This document shows positions 39,205 through 51,800 of a DNA stretch of 64,000 nt, piece by piece. Numbering within the stretch: the stretch's first letter is position 1; each line of letters opens with the position of its first letter. This stretch comes from Pachyseris speciosa (taxonomy: Eukaryota > Cnidaria > Anthozoa > Scleractinia > Pachyseridae), in the NCBI GenBank assembly GCA_016490735.1, contig JAEMWC010001615.1, positions 58,485 through 122,484 of the forward strand, read 5' to 3'. The notes beneath the pieces are model-generated. The model did not search any database. It was not told the origin of the DNA and was given only the letters and a program-made list of their open reading frames with translations. Both the position numbers and the translations under genes were made by a program.

Positions 39205-42200
39205 CCCCATAAGTAGGTTGACTCTGTACTTCAGTTTTCCACTTTGATAAGCAGCCGCGGCTGAGATGGCGCGGTGGAACGCTTCAAACGACTGTTGTTC
39301 AGGCGGTTTCCTTCCCCACTCCTCACAGAGGTCCTGCCAAACAAGTTAGTTGATCATCAGTAGGAAACTCGAACAATCTTTAGCAGTTTTCCTCAATCAT
39401 TCCCTAGTCAGTTATCTTCTTATAACAATCTCTTGTTGATATACAGCTGGTTAAGGATGGAGACAAAACAAAGGATCTGCAACTGACCTGTATACGTTTT
39501 TCTTTCTTTTCCAACCGTTGGTTTTTCCTTTCCAGCAAAATCAGCTCGGCTTTGAGCTTAGCTAAAGAATTGTCAGCATTGATCATTGTTGTAGACCGTG
39601 GGCCCATTCCTGGTCTGGCGATTTGCATTTCCATTTGGCGTAGTTCCTACACGATAAGACCATACATTAATTCAAAACTTACTTGACGTTTTATGTTTAC
39701 CAATCGAATACTCGCTAAAAATCGTGTTGGATAAACACGTCTGACGTCCACATCCGGGTCTTAAAACTGAAACTTTAGTCAATCAGAGGAAACAACGCAA
39801 TGAACTAGTCTTGGCGCGAAAAGACGCAGCTTACTCAAGCGCGGGAAAATATGCTACGGATACCAAGCATGGAGAGAGATGAAACGGTTGCCAAACGCGG
39901 GAAAACAAGCAACCTTTACCAAGCGCGGAAAAAGACGCAACGACAGGTGCCGTTTACGTTTTGAAGATGTAACGGCTACCAAACTCATGAATTATCATGA
40001 AATATTCATACGTTTTAGAGAGAAGCTTCTTACCTTTGTGGTCATTCTTGATCGCGTGGAATCCGGGTCACTATCCTCCTGTCTACCAATCAATTGAAAA
40101 GAAATGCAGCCGGAATCAAACCACTCCAGATGGTCCTGTGTTACGCTATCAATGTGAAATGTTTTCCCGTGGTTGAACTCGGGAGACAGTGTGCCCTCCA
40201 CGGTTTTTGTGGTAGTGAAGTCAGACTCTCTGAACGGCTTGTACTTGATATACAAACCTTTGTTGTACTTAGCGTCATGAACAGTAGCATTACGAACGGT
40301 CACCTAGAAGAGAAGAGTGAGGAATTTGAGCTAAGAAATAGGCAGGTCAATTGAGTAGCACTTTAAAGTGTAGCCAGGCTTCTGTTATGAAGTACATAGC
40401 TGCGAACACCGCCTCCCAATTTTTTTATACCTTACTAACAAGGACAGTAGTATCATACCATATAAATGAGAGTTCTTGAGAAAGTTTCCAGTACAGGTGT
40501 TGTTTATTCTGTGGCACAAGGTGTTTCGAAATGCCGATATTCAATGTAAAGTGTGGTCACTCAAATAAAACATAACTGGTTTTCAGTGGTATAGTTTATT
40601 CTACAACACAATGTGGTTACAGCTGCTGAGTCTGCAGATGAAATCACGAATTACGATCATTTTGAATGAAAGCTACTAAACATTAAAACGAAGCTGTGCC
40701 CATATAGGCTCACTTACCTTGTAATGATAGTCTTTACCAAGAAGCTCAGATGGATCATCGACGAAGAATTCTTCACTGAGTGGTTTTTCGTTTGCACAAC
40801 AAGGAGCTACATTAATTACCACTGTGGCCACTTCCTCGCCCTAAAACAAGGAGAGGAAAGAGTTGGAGAGAGCCAGCAACGCACAGAGTCACCACCAAAC
40901 AGATACCAACACCGAATAGTCAGGTAACACAGAGACTATTCAAGGAATCTGAGAAAGGCAGTTGAATTTACTGACCCAGAGAAACATTCAATTTAGAAGA
41001 AATATAAATCTAGGTTAATAATAAGTCAGGTGAAGCATATATACCCAGAACAAATGCTGATAGCGATTGATACAATTATTCATTCATTTCCGCTTTTGAA
41101 TGATAAATGCAAAATTCAAAATGAAACTGGATCTGATTCATGTGATAAATACGTGATTTTATATTTTGGGCATGTGACAAGCGATAGCCTGGGATTACAT
41201 GTAACGGGAGCGCAAGCGATTCTGGCATTGTCTGGGAGAACGCAATCTACAGTGTCGAAACATGTCACCTGCTGGGGATCTAACATTTTACAGAATGCAA
41301 AAAAGAATACAATCTTCCGCCGAACTTGTTTACATTTGCGTCCCCCGACCCTACAATCACTGATGAAGCTCTCTTGAGCCGGTCAACTGAGCTTCATGGA
41401 CATGGAGGGGAGGGGGACTGGGGAAATGAATTGCTCTCCTCCACAAGAATTTTACTGCACGCTCATTTCACCCAGAAGTCCCCTTTTTTCTTGCTTATTT
41501 AATCTCATTGATGGCTCAGTTCACAAACTATACAGCAGGGAAAAGACATTCAAACTAAGGTTACAGTTTTCTTTACACACACCTTGTAATCAGTTATAGA
41601 AAGCTTATCATCAAAATCCAAAGCATAGCTGAGACTCTGCAAGAACACACTGGCTGTTCCTATTAAGACGTCTTCCGGTGGCTCCCAAAAAGGATCTTCT
41701 TCCTTGGGAATTGTACTCAAATCCTCGCCATCCATGAACCGCTGGTACATATCCTAGCAAATAAAACAACTCATTACTCAAGATTCAGAAAAATTAGGAA
41801 TTCGACCAAAGATAAAAAGAAACAACTCAGGCCGATTTCCGGCTATACGGTATTCTCCACTAAGCTACAAAATTGGGCAAAAACGAGTCGCAGTCTAATG
41901 AAAACTGTTGGGAAAGGGTCATTGTTTTTCACAGCAAATTTCATGGACAAACTGAAAAGATCATCAGAAGAGTTGTTCAAAATTGTGAAATTCAAGTGTT
42001 CATTTTACATGGAATTCAATTCAAAATATAGGACATTAATGCTTCGCACATGAAGACCTGCCACCCCTACATGAGCCTGCGAACAGGCGGTCTTGTTTGA
42101 CTCAGTCGCGAGGTTCCCTTGCCGCCTCGCTTTCGCTCATATTCGTCGCCCGTTACCAAGGAAACACGACCACCTGTTCACTGGCTACCCCTTCATAAAC

Positions 42201-43727
42201 AACTTTCAAAATTTTGCATCTTAATTTTAAACGGGCACAATCGCGTAATTTGGGTAAACCCAAAGATGTGCATGCAACAGTAGAACATTTTTACTCAGCA
42301 TGTGCATTGAAACTATTGCAGCTTGAAAAAGTTAGGTTAACTTTTTTCAAGTTTTGTCATTGTGTCTAGAAAAAATGCCATGAAATACTAAATACTACTA
42401 TTTTGTTTTCCGTCTGCTGGTCTGCTAGTCTGCTAGTCTACTGGTCTACTGCTCTGCTAGTCCACTGGTCTGCTAGTCTACTGGTCTACTGGTCTGCTAG
42501 TCTACTGGTCTGCTAGTCTGCTAGTCTACTGGTCTGCTAGTCTGCTGGTCTACTGGTCTGCTAGTCTGCTGGTCTACTGGTCTGCTAGTCTGCTGGTCTA
42601 CTGGTCTGCTAGTCTGCTGGTCTACTGGTCTGCTAGTCTACTGGTCTGCTAGTCTGCTAGTCTACTGGTCTACTAGTTTATTTTCCATCCAAGAATTCAT
42701 TTTCTTTGTGTTCCACAGGCCATTTGTGTAATAGAAAAAGTACTTCCTCAGGATTTGAACAAACATTTTCCCAGAATTGCCAATTAGTGCAATATGTGTT
42801 TCTCTTATTAATAAGTAGTTTTTCTTCAGCTTCTTCTGTAATACTTTTCTTTCTCTCTTGAACTGAGGCTACCAGATTTCGTTTGGTTTTCTTTCTCCTC
42901 TCCCGCCTCTATTAGCTTTCGCTACCTGCAGTGTTAGGTCTTTTATCAATGTACTCTTTATAAAAAAATAATAAAGTTGTCCTGTCTTATATTGTCCATG
43001 ACAGTCCCCCTTTAAGCAGGGCATTTTTCTCCATTCAAACCAGATCAGAATTTGACGACAAGAGAACTGTAAATTTGGCCGGCTTGTTTCACCTGCATAA
43101 GGAAGCGCCTGTTCATGAACTTGCCGCGATCCCACAGCCACACATTGTTGTTGAGCAAGTTCTTCATCTTCACCCACGCTCTATAAACAAGCAAACAAAT
43201 TGAACGCAAATTAAACGTAAATTAAGTTTAGCCCCGTTACTTGACTGGTTCCCTTCCACACGTTCCAAAGCGCTCATTGACTGCTGTTTCGGGAAACTAA
43301 AACAAGGGAAATGCAACTTCTCCTACGCTTTTAGTTTATCACAAAAAAACTGCCTTACACATGTGTCACTGTGATCTATGCCATTCTTAAGGAAATAAGT
43401 GATAAAAAAAAGAACAGTTGCGTTCCAATTTTCTGCAAAGTCCGAAGACAAGAGACACGTTAGTTGGAGAGTTCATCGTAATTTGCAATCTCATTGCCAA
43501 AATTGGAATATTATTTTTCATTTTACATAATAATATTGTACATATGTCATTATTTTAGTTAGACCTTTACAAAGTCAACCTCGTGGTCCTCCTTTCCAGA
43601 AATGTATTCGTATTTGAAAAAAAAATATCATCATCATCATCATCATCATCATCACCATCACCATCACCATCACCATCACCATCATCGTCATCATCATCAT
43701 CATCATCATCACCATCATCACCCACCA

Positions 43728-43762
<35 letters not shown>

Positions 43763-45866
43763 TTTAAGCTTCAAACACTAATTCCTCTGTATAAATCAAT
43801 AAAAGTTACGTGGAAGAAATCCTATAACTGCAGTAGCTATGAATATAATATTACCAGAACTGCATGACCTACTTAAAGTGAGGAAAGTTTCCTATCTCCC
43901 TGCGTTCTACACTACTAAAACAAATAACAGATAAATTAGTACTGATCTTTCCTGACTGCCTCACTACACGGAGGGTAAGTACACATTCAAATAGACAACA
44001 AGAGTAGCAACTATTTCAGGATAATTTCAACTAAGAGTGTTACAGCCCAAACTGTAAGATGGATAATTTTATTTGATGGCTCTGAACCTGCGTGTGTTTT
44101 TTGTTTTGTTTGCTTATGCATTGGGGAGCAGGGATGGCGTAGTGGTGAGAGCACTCGCCTTCCACCAATGTGGCACCGGGTTCGATTCCCGGTGGTGACG
44201 CCATAAGTGGGCTGAGTTTGTTTTGGTTCTCGACCCTGCTCCGAGGGTTTTTCTCCGGGTACTCCGGTTTTCCTCCCTCAGCAAAAACCAACATACGGCT
44301 TATTCGAGCTGGCTGTAGGCTGTGCTCCAAGGTCATACATGGACCGTATAGCGGCTGCCAGAGGCGCCTTGTATATGCTTTCGGTTCGACCTTGTTGAGC
44401 TGCGTCCTTGCTGTACTTTGCGAGGACGATTAGCACAGACAGTTATTGTGCACTTGTTCACAATTTTTTTCATCTTTCCCAGTCACGGGCACCTATGGCC
44501 TCCGTAACAACAACAACAATAGCTTGTAGCAGGCTCTCAAATACTGGGGCGAGTGAAGAATGACCAAAGAACAAGGAAGAAAGTAAACTGGGGACAGTGA
44601 AAGGTGGTGTTAAGCTGAGCTCTGTTTCGAACTGGGTCCAATTTTTGTAGGCCCAGTTGTTCAAAAGCCAGTGAGCGGTAATCCACAATGAAAAGAAGTT
44701 TTCTTCTCACTCATTGAAATGTTCTTTGCCAAAACTAAAAGAAAAAAATGGCAAAAGTTCTTGTGCCCAGTTGGCTATCAAACTGCAGTAAAAGTTCATG
44801 CTAATGTGAGGTTAATCATGCTTTGAACAACTTGGTCCTGAAGGACAGATGCGGTGTCTGACTGGGCTTCCAAATTTTTAGTACATTTACAATGTAGGTA
44901 CTATCATTTCACTGACCCTCCCTCACTTGTATAGACGTTTACTTCATACTGTTCTCTTTTTCACCTACTTCGTTTCTGCATTTCCTCCTTCCCCGTGAGC
45001 TACTCCTGAAATAAGAATCACCTCAAAGTTCCTACAAATGAAAAAAGAGTAAAAAAGCTGCCAAACACAATCCCCATGGAAGTGCATATACAATTAATTT
45101 AGCAAAGAGATAATTGTAGGGAGTTTTGAAAAGTAGTGCCGCTTAAAAAGTACCATATCTCTTTCTGTGGGAATTCAAATCCACTCTGATAACAGGATAC
45201 CTCCTGGACCTTTTTTTTGTAATTTAAAGGAGCACTGTCACCGGGATTTTTGCTGTTTTGGGTTCAATTCTGCCAAAATTACTGCCTTTTACTTGTTATT
45301 GTGCAAAAAATGCTCCTACAGAATCGGCAAGATGAATTCCAATGAAATTTTAGCAGGGAGAGCTAACCATAATACTTTTTTGGGGGATTTTTTAATGAAT
45401 AGCTTGAAATTTTGAAAAACTGGCAACTTTTTTCAAATTTCAATCCATTTCCATCCTCGTCATCTTTAATGGAATACAAGAGTTTATAGTGTCAATGCAG
45501 TACTACAGTCTTTGGCAGCAAAACTAGACCATTATTTTAAGGTTTCCACTGATCTATTGGCAATTTTAAACTTTTTAAAGTGATGGTACAATAGCGTGAC
45601 ACTGCCCCTTTAACACTCCAGGTATTACTGCTACTACTTAATCTTTTCCACTTTTAGTCTAGGATCATAGGGTCAACAGTCATGTGACTGTTGGTGTCAG
45701 TAAACAACGGAGCGTTTTAACTCGTATGCATAAGCTAGAGGTTGCAATCACTGTCATAACACTTATATAGTAACTTACTTATGTTTGTTGAGTTCTTCAC
45801 TGACGGCATTCACCTCGCTGACCTTGGGAAGTAATTCAAGTACGTGTTCCTGAACTCTCACCTGAT
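39205..45866 (-). CDS. KIF28: KIF28-like C-terminal exons
   Basis: 45779-45866 encodes a helix '[20 protein letters not shown]'; 43093-43180 '[20 protein letters not shown]'; 41583-41753 '[15 protein letters not shown]'; 40718-40840 '[15 protein letters not shown]'; 40034-40303 a beta-rich C2-like piece ending 'SRMTTK'; 39488-39646 a lysine/glutamate coiled coil; 39205-39333 '[19 protein letters not shown]'. No PX or PH lipid-binding domain is seen. Confidence 0.8.
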
Positions 45867-48800
45867 CTGCACATTTCAATAAAGACAACAATCCATTTTA
45901 CTAAAGAGAGACAATAGCAACCTACTGTGCCTCAATACGCCATCTACATTTAGTAGTGCCATGACCAAACCTAAATCCCTTCTTTTTAAGCCTAAATATA
46001 ACGCCTAAGTCTTATTTGGTGGAAAGTCATGGCTTTTCTTGAGCCTGATGGGTTTGATTTCTCCAGTAGGCTTGAGACAAAGATCTACAAAATTGATGGC
46101 AAGTTTCACACACCTTTTGAGAGTCCTGCCCCAAACCCAGTGGCAAAACCCTTGGCTTGGGCTATCTCCTTCTGAGTAAATTCCCAGTCCACATCGTCTG
46201 GAGTTCCCTCAGCTTTCTCAGTATTGTTTGGATTTTTCAGATAATACATGTGGTTGGAGCCTAAAAGCAAAACAAAACAAAAACAAGGAAGCAGTGTAAT
46301 ATAACCAGTCTTATTATATGACTGGCTCTTTCACCGGTCAAGATGAATCAATTCTCCTGCTGTGATTGGCTACCCGCGAGGTCAAGATGGAGCCATCTTG
46401 ACTGCTCGGGATAGCCCGTTCGTCCAGCGTTTTACTGCCTTTTAATAGCGTCCTTTGAGTCATATAATAAATCCTTTATTGACCAAGCTTGTTCGGTCAC
46501 GATGGCGGGATATTGGCCTCGTTCTTTTCTTGCGTGTTTATGGACCTCAACTTCGTCTCAGTCCATAACCATGCAAAAAAAGAACTTGGCCAATATTCCG
46601 CCATCTTGACCTCACGTTTGGCCAATAACCCATATATCATAACAGTACCAAATCACTGTGTTATTAACTTTTGATTCAAGCATTTGGCCACATGCTAAGC
46701 TGCCACCAAAAACACCAGTAAAAATAGTAATAATAATTAGATCATGATAATTTATTATTCCAAAAGCACAATCACCACCAACATCATAATTTGCCTTCAC
46801 CATAGCCATTACCACCAACACTACTGTCACCATCATTGATCTCTATTATTCTCTACCAACACCAGCACTAGTGACACCATCATCATCGTCATCGTCGTCG
46901 TCGTCATTATCACCAGTCATTGTCATTGCCATCCCAACACCAGCTCCACTGCCATCATCTAGTCAACATTAAATGCTATGTCACCATCACTACAACAGCC
47001 ACCACAACTGTAAGCACTATCATCATCACCATCATCAGCAGCTGGACTATTAATGTACTGTCTGCTGGACAACCAGTAGGATCCAATCTGTCATACACAG
47101 ATCCACCTGTCACCTATCCATGCCATCATTGCATGCTCCTCCAATCTCTAGTATTTTGGGTCCAAAAAAGAGCTGACCAACTGGTTCTACTTTGGGAATA
47201 ATTAGTGTCGCTTTGACATCAGTAGCACCATTTACAGTCGAATCTAGTCACTTAGATAGCTCAGTAAACAAGCCATATCTTACCAAACAAGATTCTGTCA
47301 TGATGTTTAAGCACACGCTCCCCAGTCAGTGGCATGCCATTCACTTTTGTTTTGGCACCAGAAGACCCAGGCTCAATAGTGATTTCACCATTGCTTGACT
47401 TAATCAGGGCATGCCGCTTTAGAATGCTGCAAACAATTAAGAGAAAGCAGAAAGATTCCAACAGCTTGAAGTAACAATAGAGCTGCAGGGGACCCCCTGC
47501 AATGCTTTAAAAAGTATTTGTTAAATACAATCAACAAAAGAACATCAAGGGTACAGTTGGAAAGCCACCAGGTAAATCCACGTAACCATGTAATGGACTC
47601 ACATCCCATTCTAGTGGTAGTGGTGGTGCTGTGGGAGAGAAGAAATGCTTGTAGTTTGTTCATGCTAAGGGGTTCACATACAAATATTGTGTAATATTAA
47701 AGGAGCAATGTCACCGGGATTTATGCTGTTTTTGGTTTAATTCTGCAATTAAATTACTGCCTTTTACTTGTTATCATGCAAAAATGCTCCTACAGAATCA
47801 GCAAGACAAATTCCAATGAAATTTTAGCAGGGAGAGCTAACCATAATAATTTTTTTGGTGATTTTTCAATGCATAGCTTGAAATTTTGAAAAAAAACTGG
47901 CAAGTTTTTTCAAATTTCAATCTGTTTCCATCCTCGTCATCTTTGATGGAATACAGGAGTTTACAGTGTCATTGCAGTACTACAGTCTTTGGCAGCAAAA
48001 CTAGACCATTATTTTAAGGTTTCCACCGATGCACTGGCAGTTTTAAGCTTTTTACAGTGATGGTACAATAGCGTGACACTGCCCCTTTAAAGAAAATACT
48101 CTTTACAGGAAATCAAGTCCCGAAGATTCATTAATTTCCACAAGTTGTGTATTTTGTTCATGGCCAGAGTACCCACCTCAACCCACTGAAAGGGATATCA
48201 GGGGCTGGATCAGCATCTTTTCTTCCTATCTTTGTCTCAGCTGGAATAAAAATGGTGACAAACAAAATAAGCAAGCCCTATGTACATCACACAAAATGAG
48301 AAAAATAAATGTCCCACTTTATGTAGATCACCGATGTCTGACCATTATAAGTAGAAAATGCAGTTCAAATAGGACCATGGTTTGCAATAGAAGTTAATTT
48401 GTAAGAATAGTGAACTTCCACTTGGCAGTTAGCGACTGATGTTCCATGAGGCTCTCACAATAGTTGGGGCTAGTGGGACAAATTGGGGCCAAAGAGAGGG
48501 AGAAAATGAGGACCATTTCTGGTATCATCTCCTCGTATACTGCAGGTATCATCCCTCCACAATGTGGCAAGCATGGTTCACACATTTGACTAGGATAATG
48601 TGACTGGCATTTTGACAACCTAGCCAAGTGGAAAGTATCATCATAATCAAGTGGTTTGTGGGATGTCAGTAGATGGTATAAATTATCTGGCCATTAATCT
48701 GATGAAGCTGTGATGTTATTGGAAGACTATAAGCAGTGACTCATATGCATGTGAATCCCTTTTTAGTACAAATGCCTGTAAGTGTGGTTTTTCTTTTGTT

Positions 48801-51800
48801 TGTTGTGGTCATCATTCCAGTTCTGGCCAGCTATCATTATTTCCAAGGATTCTGAAATTTCATTGTTATACATGAATGACTGATTAAAGTACATTCTAGA
48901 TGAATTTAATGGGGGCATTAAGCCAACATGTACACAGTAAACATTTAAGACCACCTTGTTCAAGAAAATGCACAATCACATTGGACAGTTGAGGATCTTC
49001 ATTCAAGTTAATCAAGTGAGGAATGGTTTGCCTCTTCTGCTTTTGTTCATTCTGTCCGCCATCAGATACTTCACTGCGAGACATCTGAACCTGTTGAGAC
49101 AAACAGTGAAAACTTCAAGTAATGACAATGAGACTTTTTTTAACAACATTCAAGGTAACATAAGGAAGTGTTTCAAGGCAGAAAGTACTTCCATCAAAGA
49201 AATTGATCCAAATTATGTGACCAAAATCATCGCAGAAAGGCCTTCTCTCACAGTACATGAGCTTCAATGAAATATTTATTTCACTTGGGTGTTGTATAGT
49301 ACTTCTGAAGTTCAGTTGTAGTATTCGTGAAATGACCTTCAATAATGGGTAGGAGAAGTGCTTGAAAGGAGAAGTGCTGTTCTGAAGAATGCATTCGCAC
49401 TTCCCACCTACATGTATCCACCATAACTGACAACATAAATAGGGTACAGTTTCTTTTTATGCGAGAGAAGCTCTGCTCTGACCAGCCAGTAAGGGGAAGA
49501 TACCTTTTCATCCCAGCTCATCATGTTCTGAGCATTTAACTCCATCTGTGCTAAGAGTGCCTCTTTCTCTTCACCTAAAAAAAAAGTTATAAAAATGCAT
49601 TGAATTTTCATTTAAAGTACATATTTATTAAAAACAAATAGCATAAATATAATGCTGCAAATGTTTGTTTGTCATCCCTTCATTTAAATGCAGAAGAACT
49701 GGACTTCAATGGGTATCCAATAGTGGACCTTCGCACAGAAAGCTATCACAGTCAACCTTTTAACAGACAAATGAAAAAGAAAAGAATTATACACACCGCC
49801 AATACTAGTGGCTGCTCCTCCAGTTAACATCTTTTTTAGCTTTTCATTTTCCTCTCGTAGTTCTCTGATCAGTTTGTCCATTGGATTTTCATTGACAACA
49901 GCCTTGTTCTTGATTTTCTTTGCACGATCAGCATATCTGTTGCAAACAAAATTAACAAGTCAGGAAAATATAATAGTGACTGAGTGATGTGTGAATTGAC
50001 TCCAGCACTGGATTACCTCAAGGTACCAAGGGTCTCATCGTAGTTGATATCAGCCGGAGATAACGCAGCAATCATGATGGTTTTACTGTTACCACCCAGG
50101 GCATTCTGAAGCAGCTTGGTGAGAACAGAGTCACGGTAAGGGACCAACACTTTCTTCTTGCCCATGGACAGATCAGCCAGCGCTGAGATCACATTACCCA
50201 GTGCTGATAGAGACTTGTTGATGTTAGCTCCTTCTTTGAGTCTGTCTCCAGTCGCTCCAGTGCTGTCTGCTCTTTCACTTCCTGAAAAAAAAAAGGTTGT
50301 AGACTTGTTGAAAAATAATATCAGCAGGGATGAGAATAGCCTCCTTCGCAGACGTCTTTGGGCTTGTCACGCGTTCCTTGCTCATGAACGTCTGCTGAAC
50401 TGAACTACCACTTCCGTTCGCGGCGGTTAGCCAATCATAGTTCGTTTTCCAATTCATGGAAAGTTGGACTTCGACCCCGGGATTATTTTCACAGACGATG
50501 CACATGAATCGGGTGTCGATTTCCATTCTTACGCAGCTCATTATTGGTTTCTTCAAAACAAAGGCTAACCGCGGACGAACAGAAGTGGCAGTTCAGTTCA
50601 GCAGACCTTCCTGGGCAAGGAACTCGTGACGAGCCCAAAGACGTCTGCGAAGGAGGCTAGGATGAAAATGAGTCATCTCACGTCTGCAGTATCAATTTGC
50701 AATTTTCTCAACCAAACATCATCTCAGTTAATATTCTTGACATCACTGATTCTTGCAATACGTAGGATAAACAATGTAAGCAAAGGGCATCAACTGTATG
50801 TATGTGTATTTGACAAGTGAGCACTTACGGTTATGATATCCACTTTGAAAGTCCTAAACTCATTTTCCTGCACATATCTTTGTAAAGTTGTGAAGATTTC
50901 ATCCCAGCAGAGTTTGCTTGGGTATTAAGGTTTGTTGAATTTGAGACAAGGTTGGAAGCCTAGTGTGAGCTTTACTTACATGTATTTGTCAAGCGATCAA
51001 AAAGTTGAGATACCACAGCTTGAACACCACAACAATTCTATTTTAGAGTTTCTTAGGGGGAAACACAGGAATATTACCACAGGACTATTTTATCTTTGGT
51101 AATCATCTGTTCTAAACTTAGATCTCTCTTGATGGCAAATCTCAAAACAATTTTTTGCATTGTGTGAGGCTGCCCAAAAGCAAACCATTTTCAGTTTTCA
51201 AACAGATAGTTTTTGAGAACCAGAAAGCATCCATCTACTTCTGTATCACAAGGTGTTACAAGTAAATGCTCATAGAGCATCTTGTTTGCATTATGTTCTT
51301 TGGTACAGTTGAACCCCGCTAATTTGAACCCTCAAGGGAAACAACAGTTTGAAATAGTGAAATTATTTCCGTCTCTGGTCTACAACTTCTGTCCACATCT
51401 GCTCCATCACAAACCTCATCCATTGCACTAGTGCAACCTGTTTGATCAAAACACACCTGCAAGATCTACCAAGTTGACATTACTGCTCTTCTTCGTTTCT
51501 TGTCCCGCCTGATTTTTGCTAATCTGATCAAACACGATTGTTACCACTGTGTGAGCCCTAGAGCTTGTTGCATTCATTTGTGTTGCAGCCACAGTACGAT
51601 TGGCAGTTCCTATAAAAAATTAAGCAAAGTGGGTGTGGTTGAATTTGAGACTTGGCTAAATGGTGACACCACCACTTTTCTGTGGGTGCAAGGCACTTTT
51701 GAGCTTGAAGCATAAGAAATTGCAAAACTGAGATGGCTTTGAACAATGATTTAAAACTGCAAAACTCATTAAAAATTTGCCTTGCGATCACTTCAAGAGG

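Noticed and set aside
42412..42676. CRISPR-like array
   Set aside because: Units are contiguous 8-mers without spacers, within a eukaryotic intron.
43583..43867. Open frame with long serine/proline runs
   Set aside because: The residues come entirely from CAT/CGT trinucleotide repeats inside a kinesin intron; no homologous protein features.
50158..50403. Plus-strand 81-residue frame
   Set aside because: It is the antisense shadow of the kinesin motor exon 50017-50281 and its adjacent fold-back repeat.
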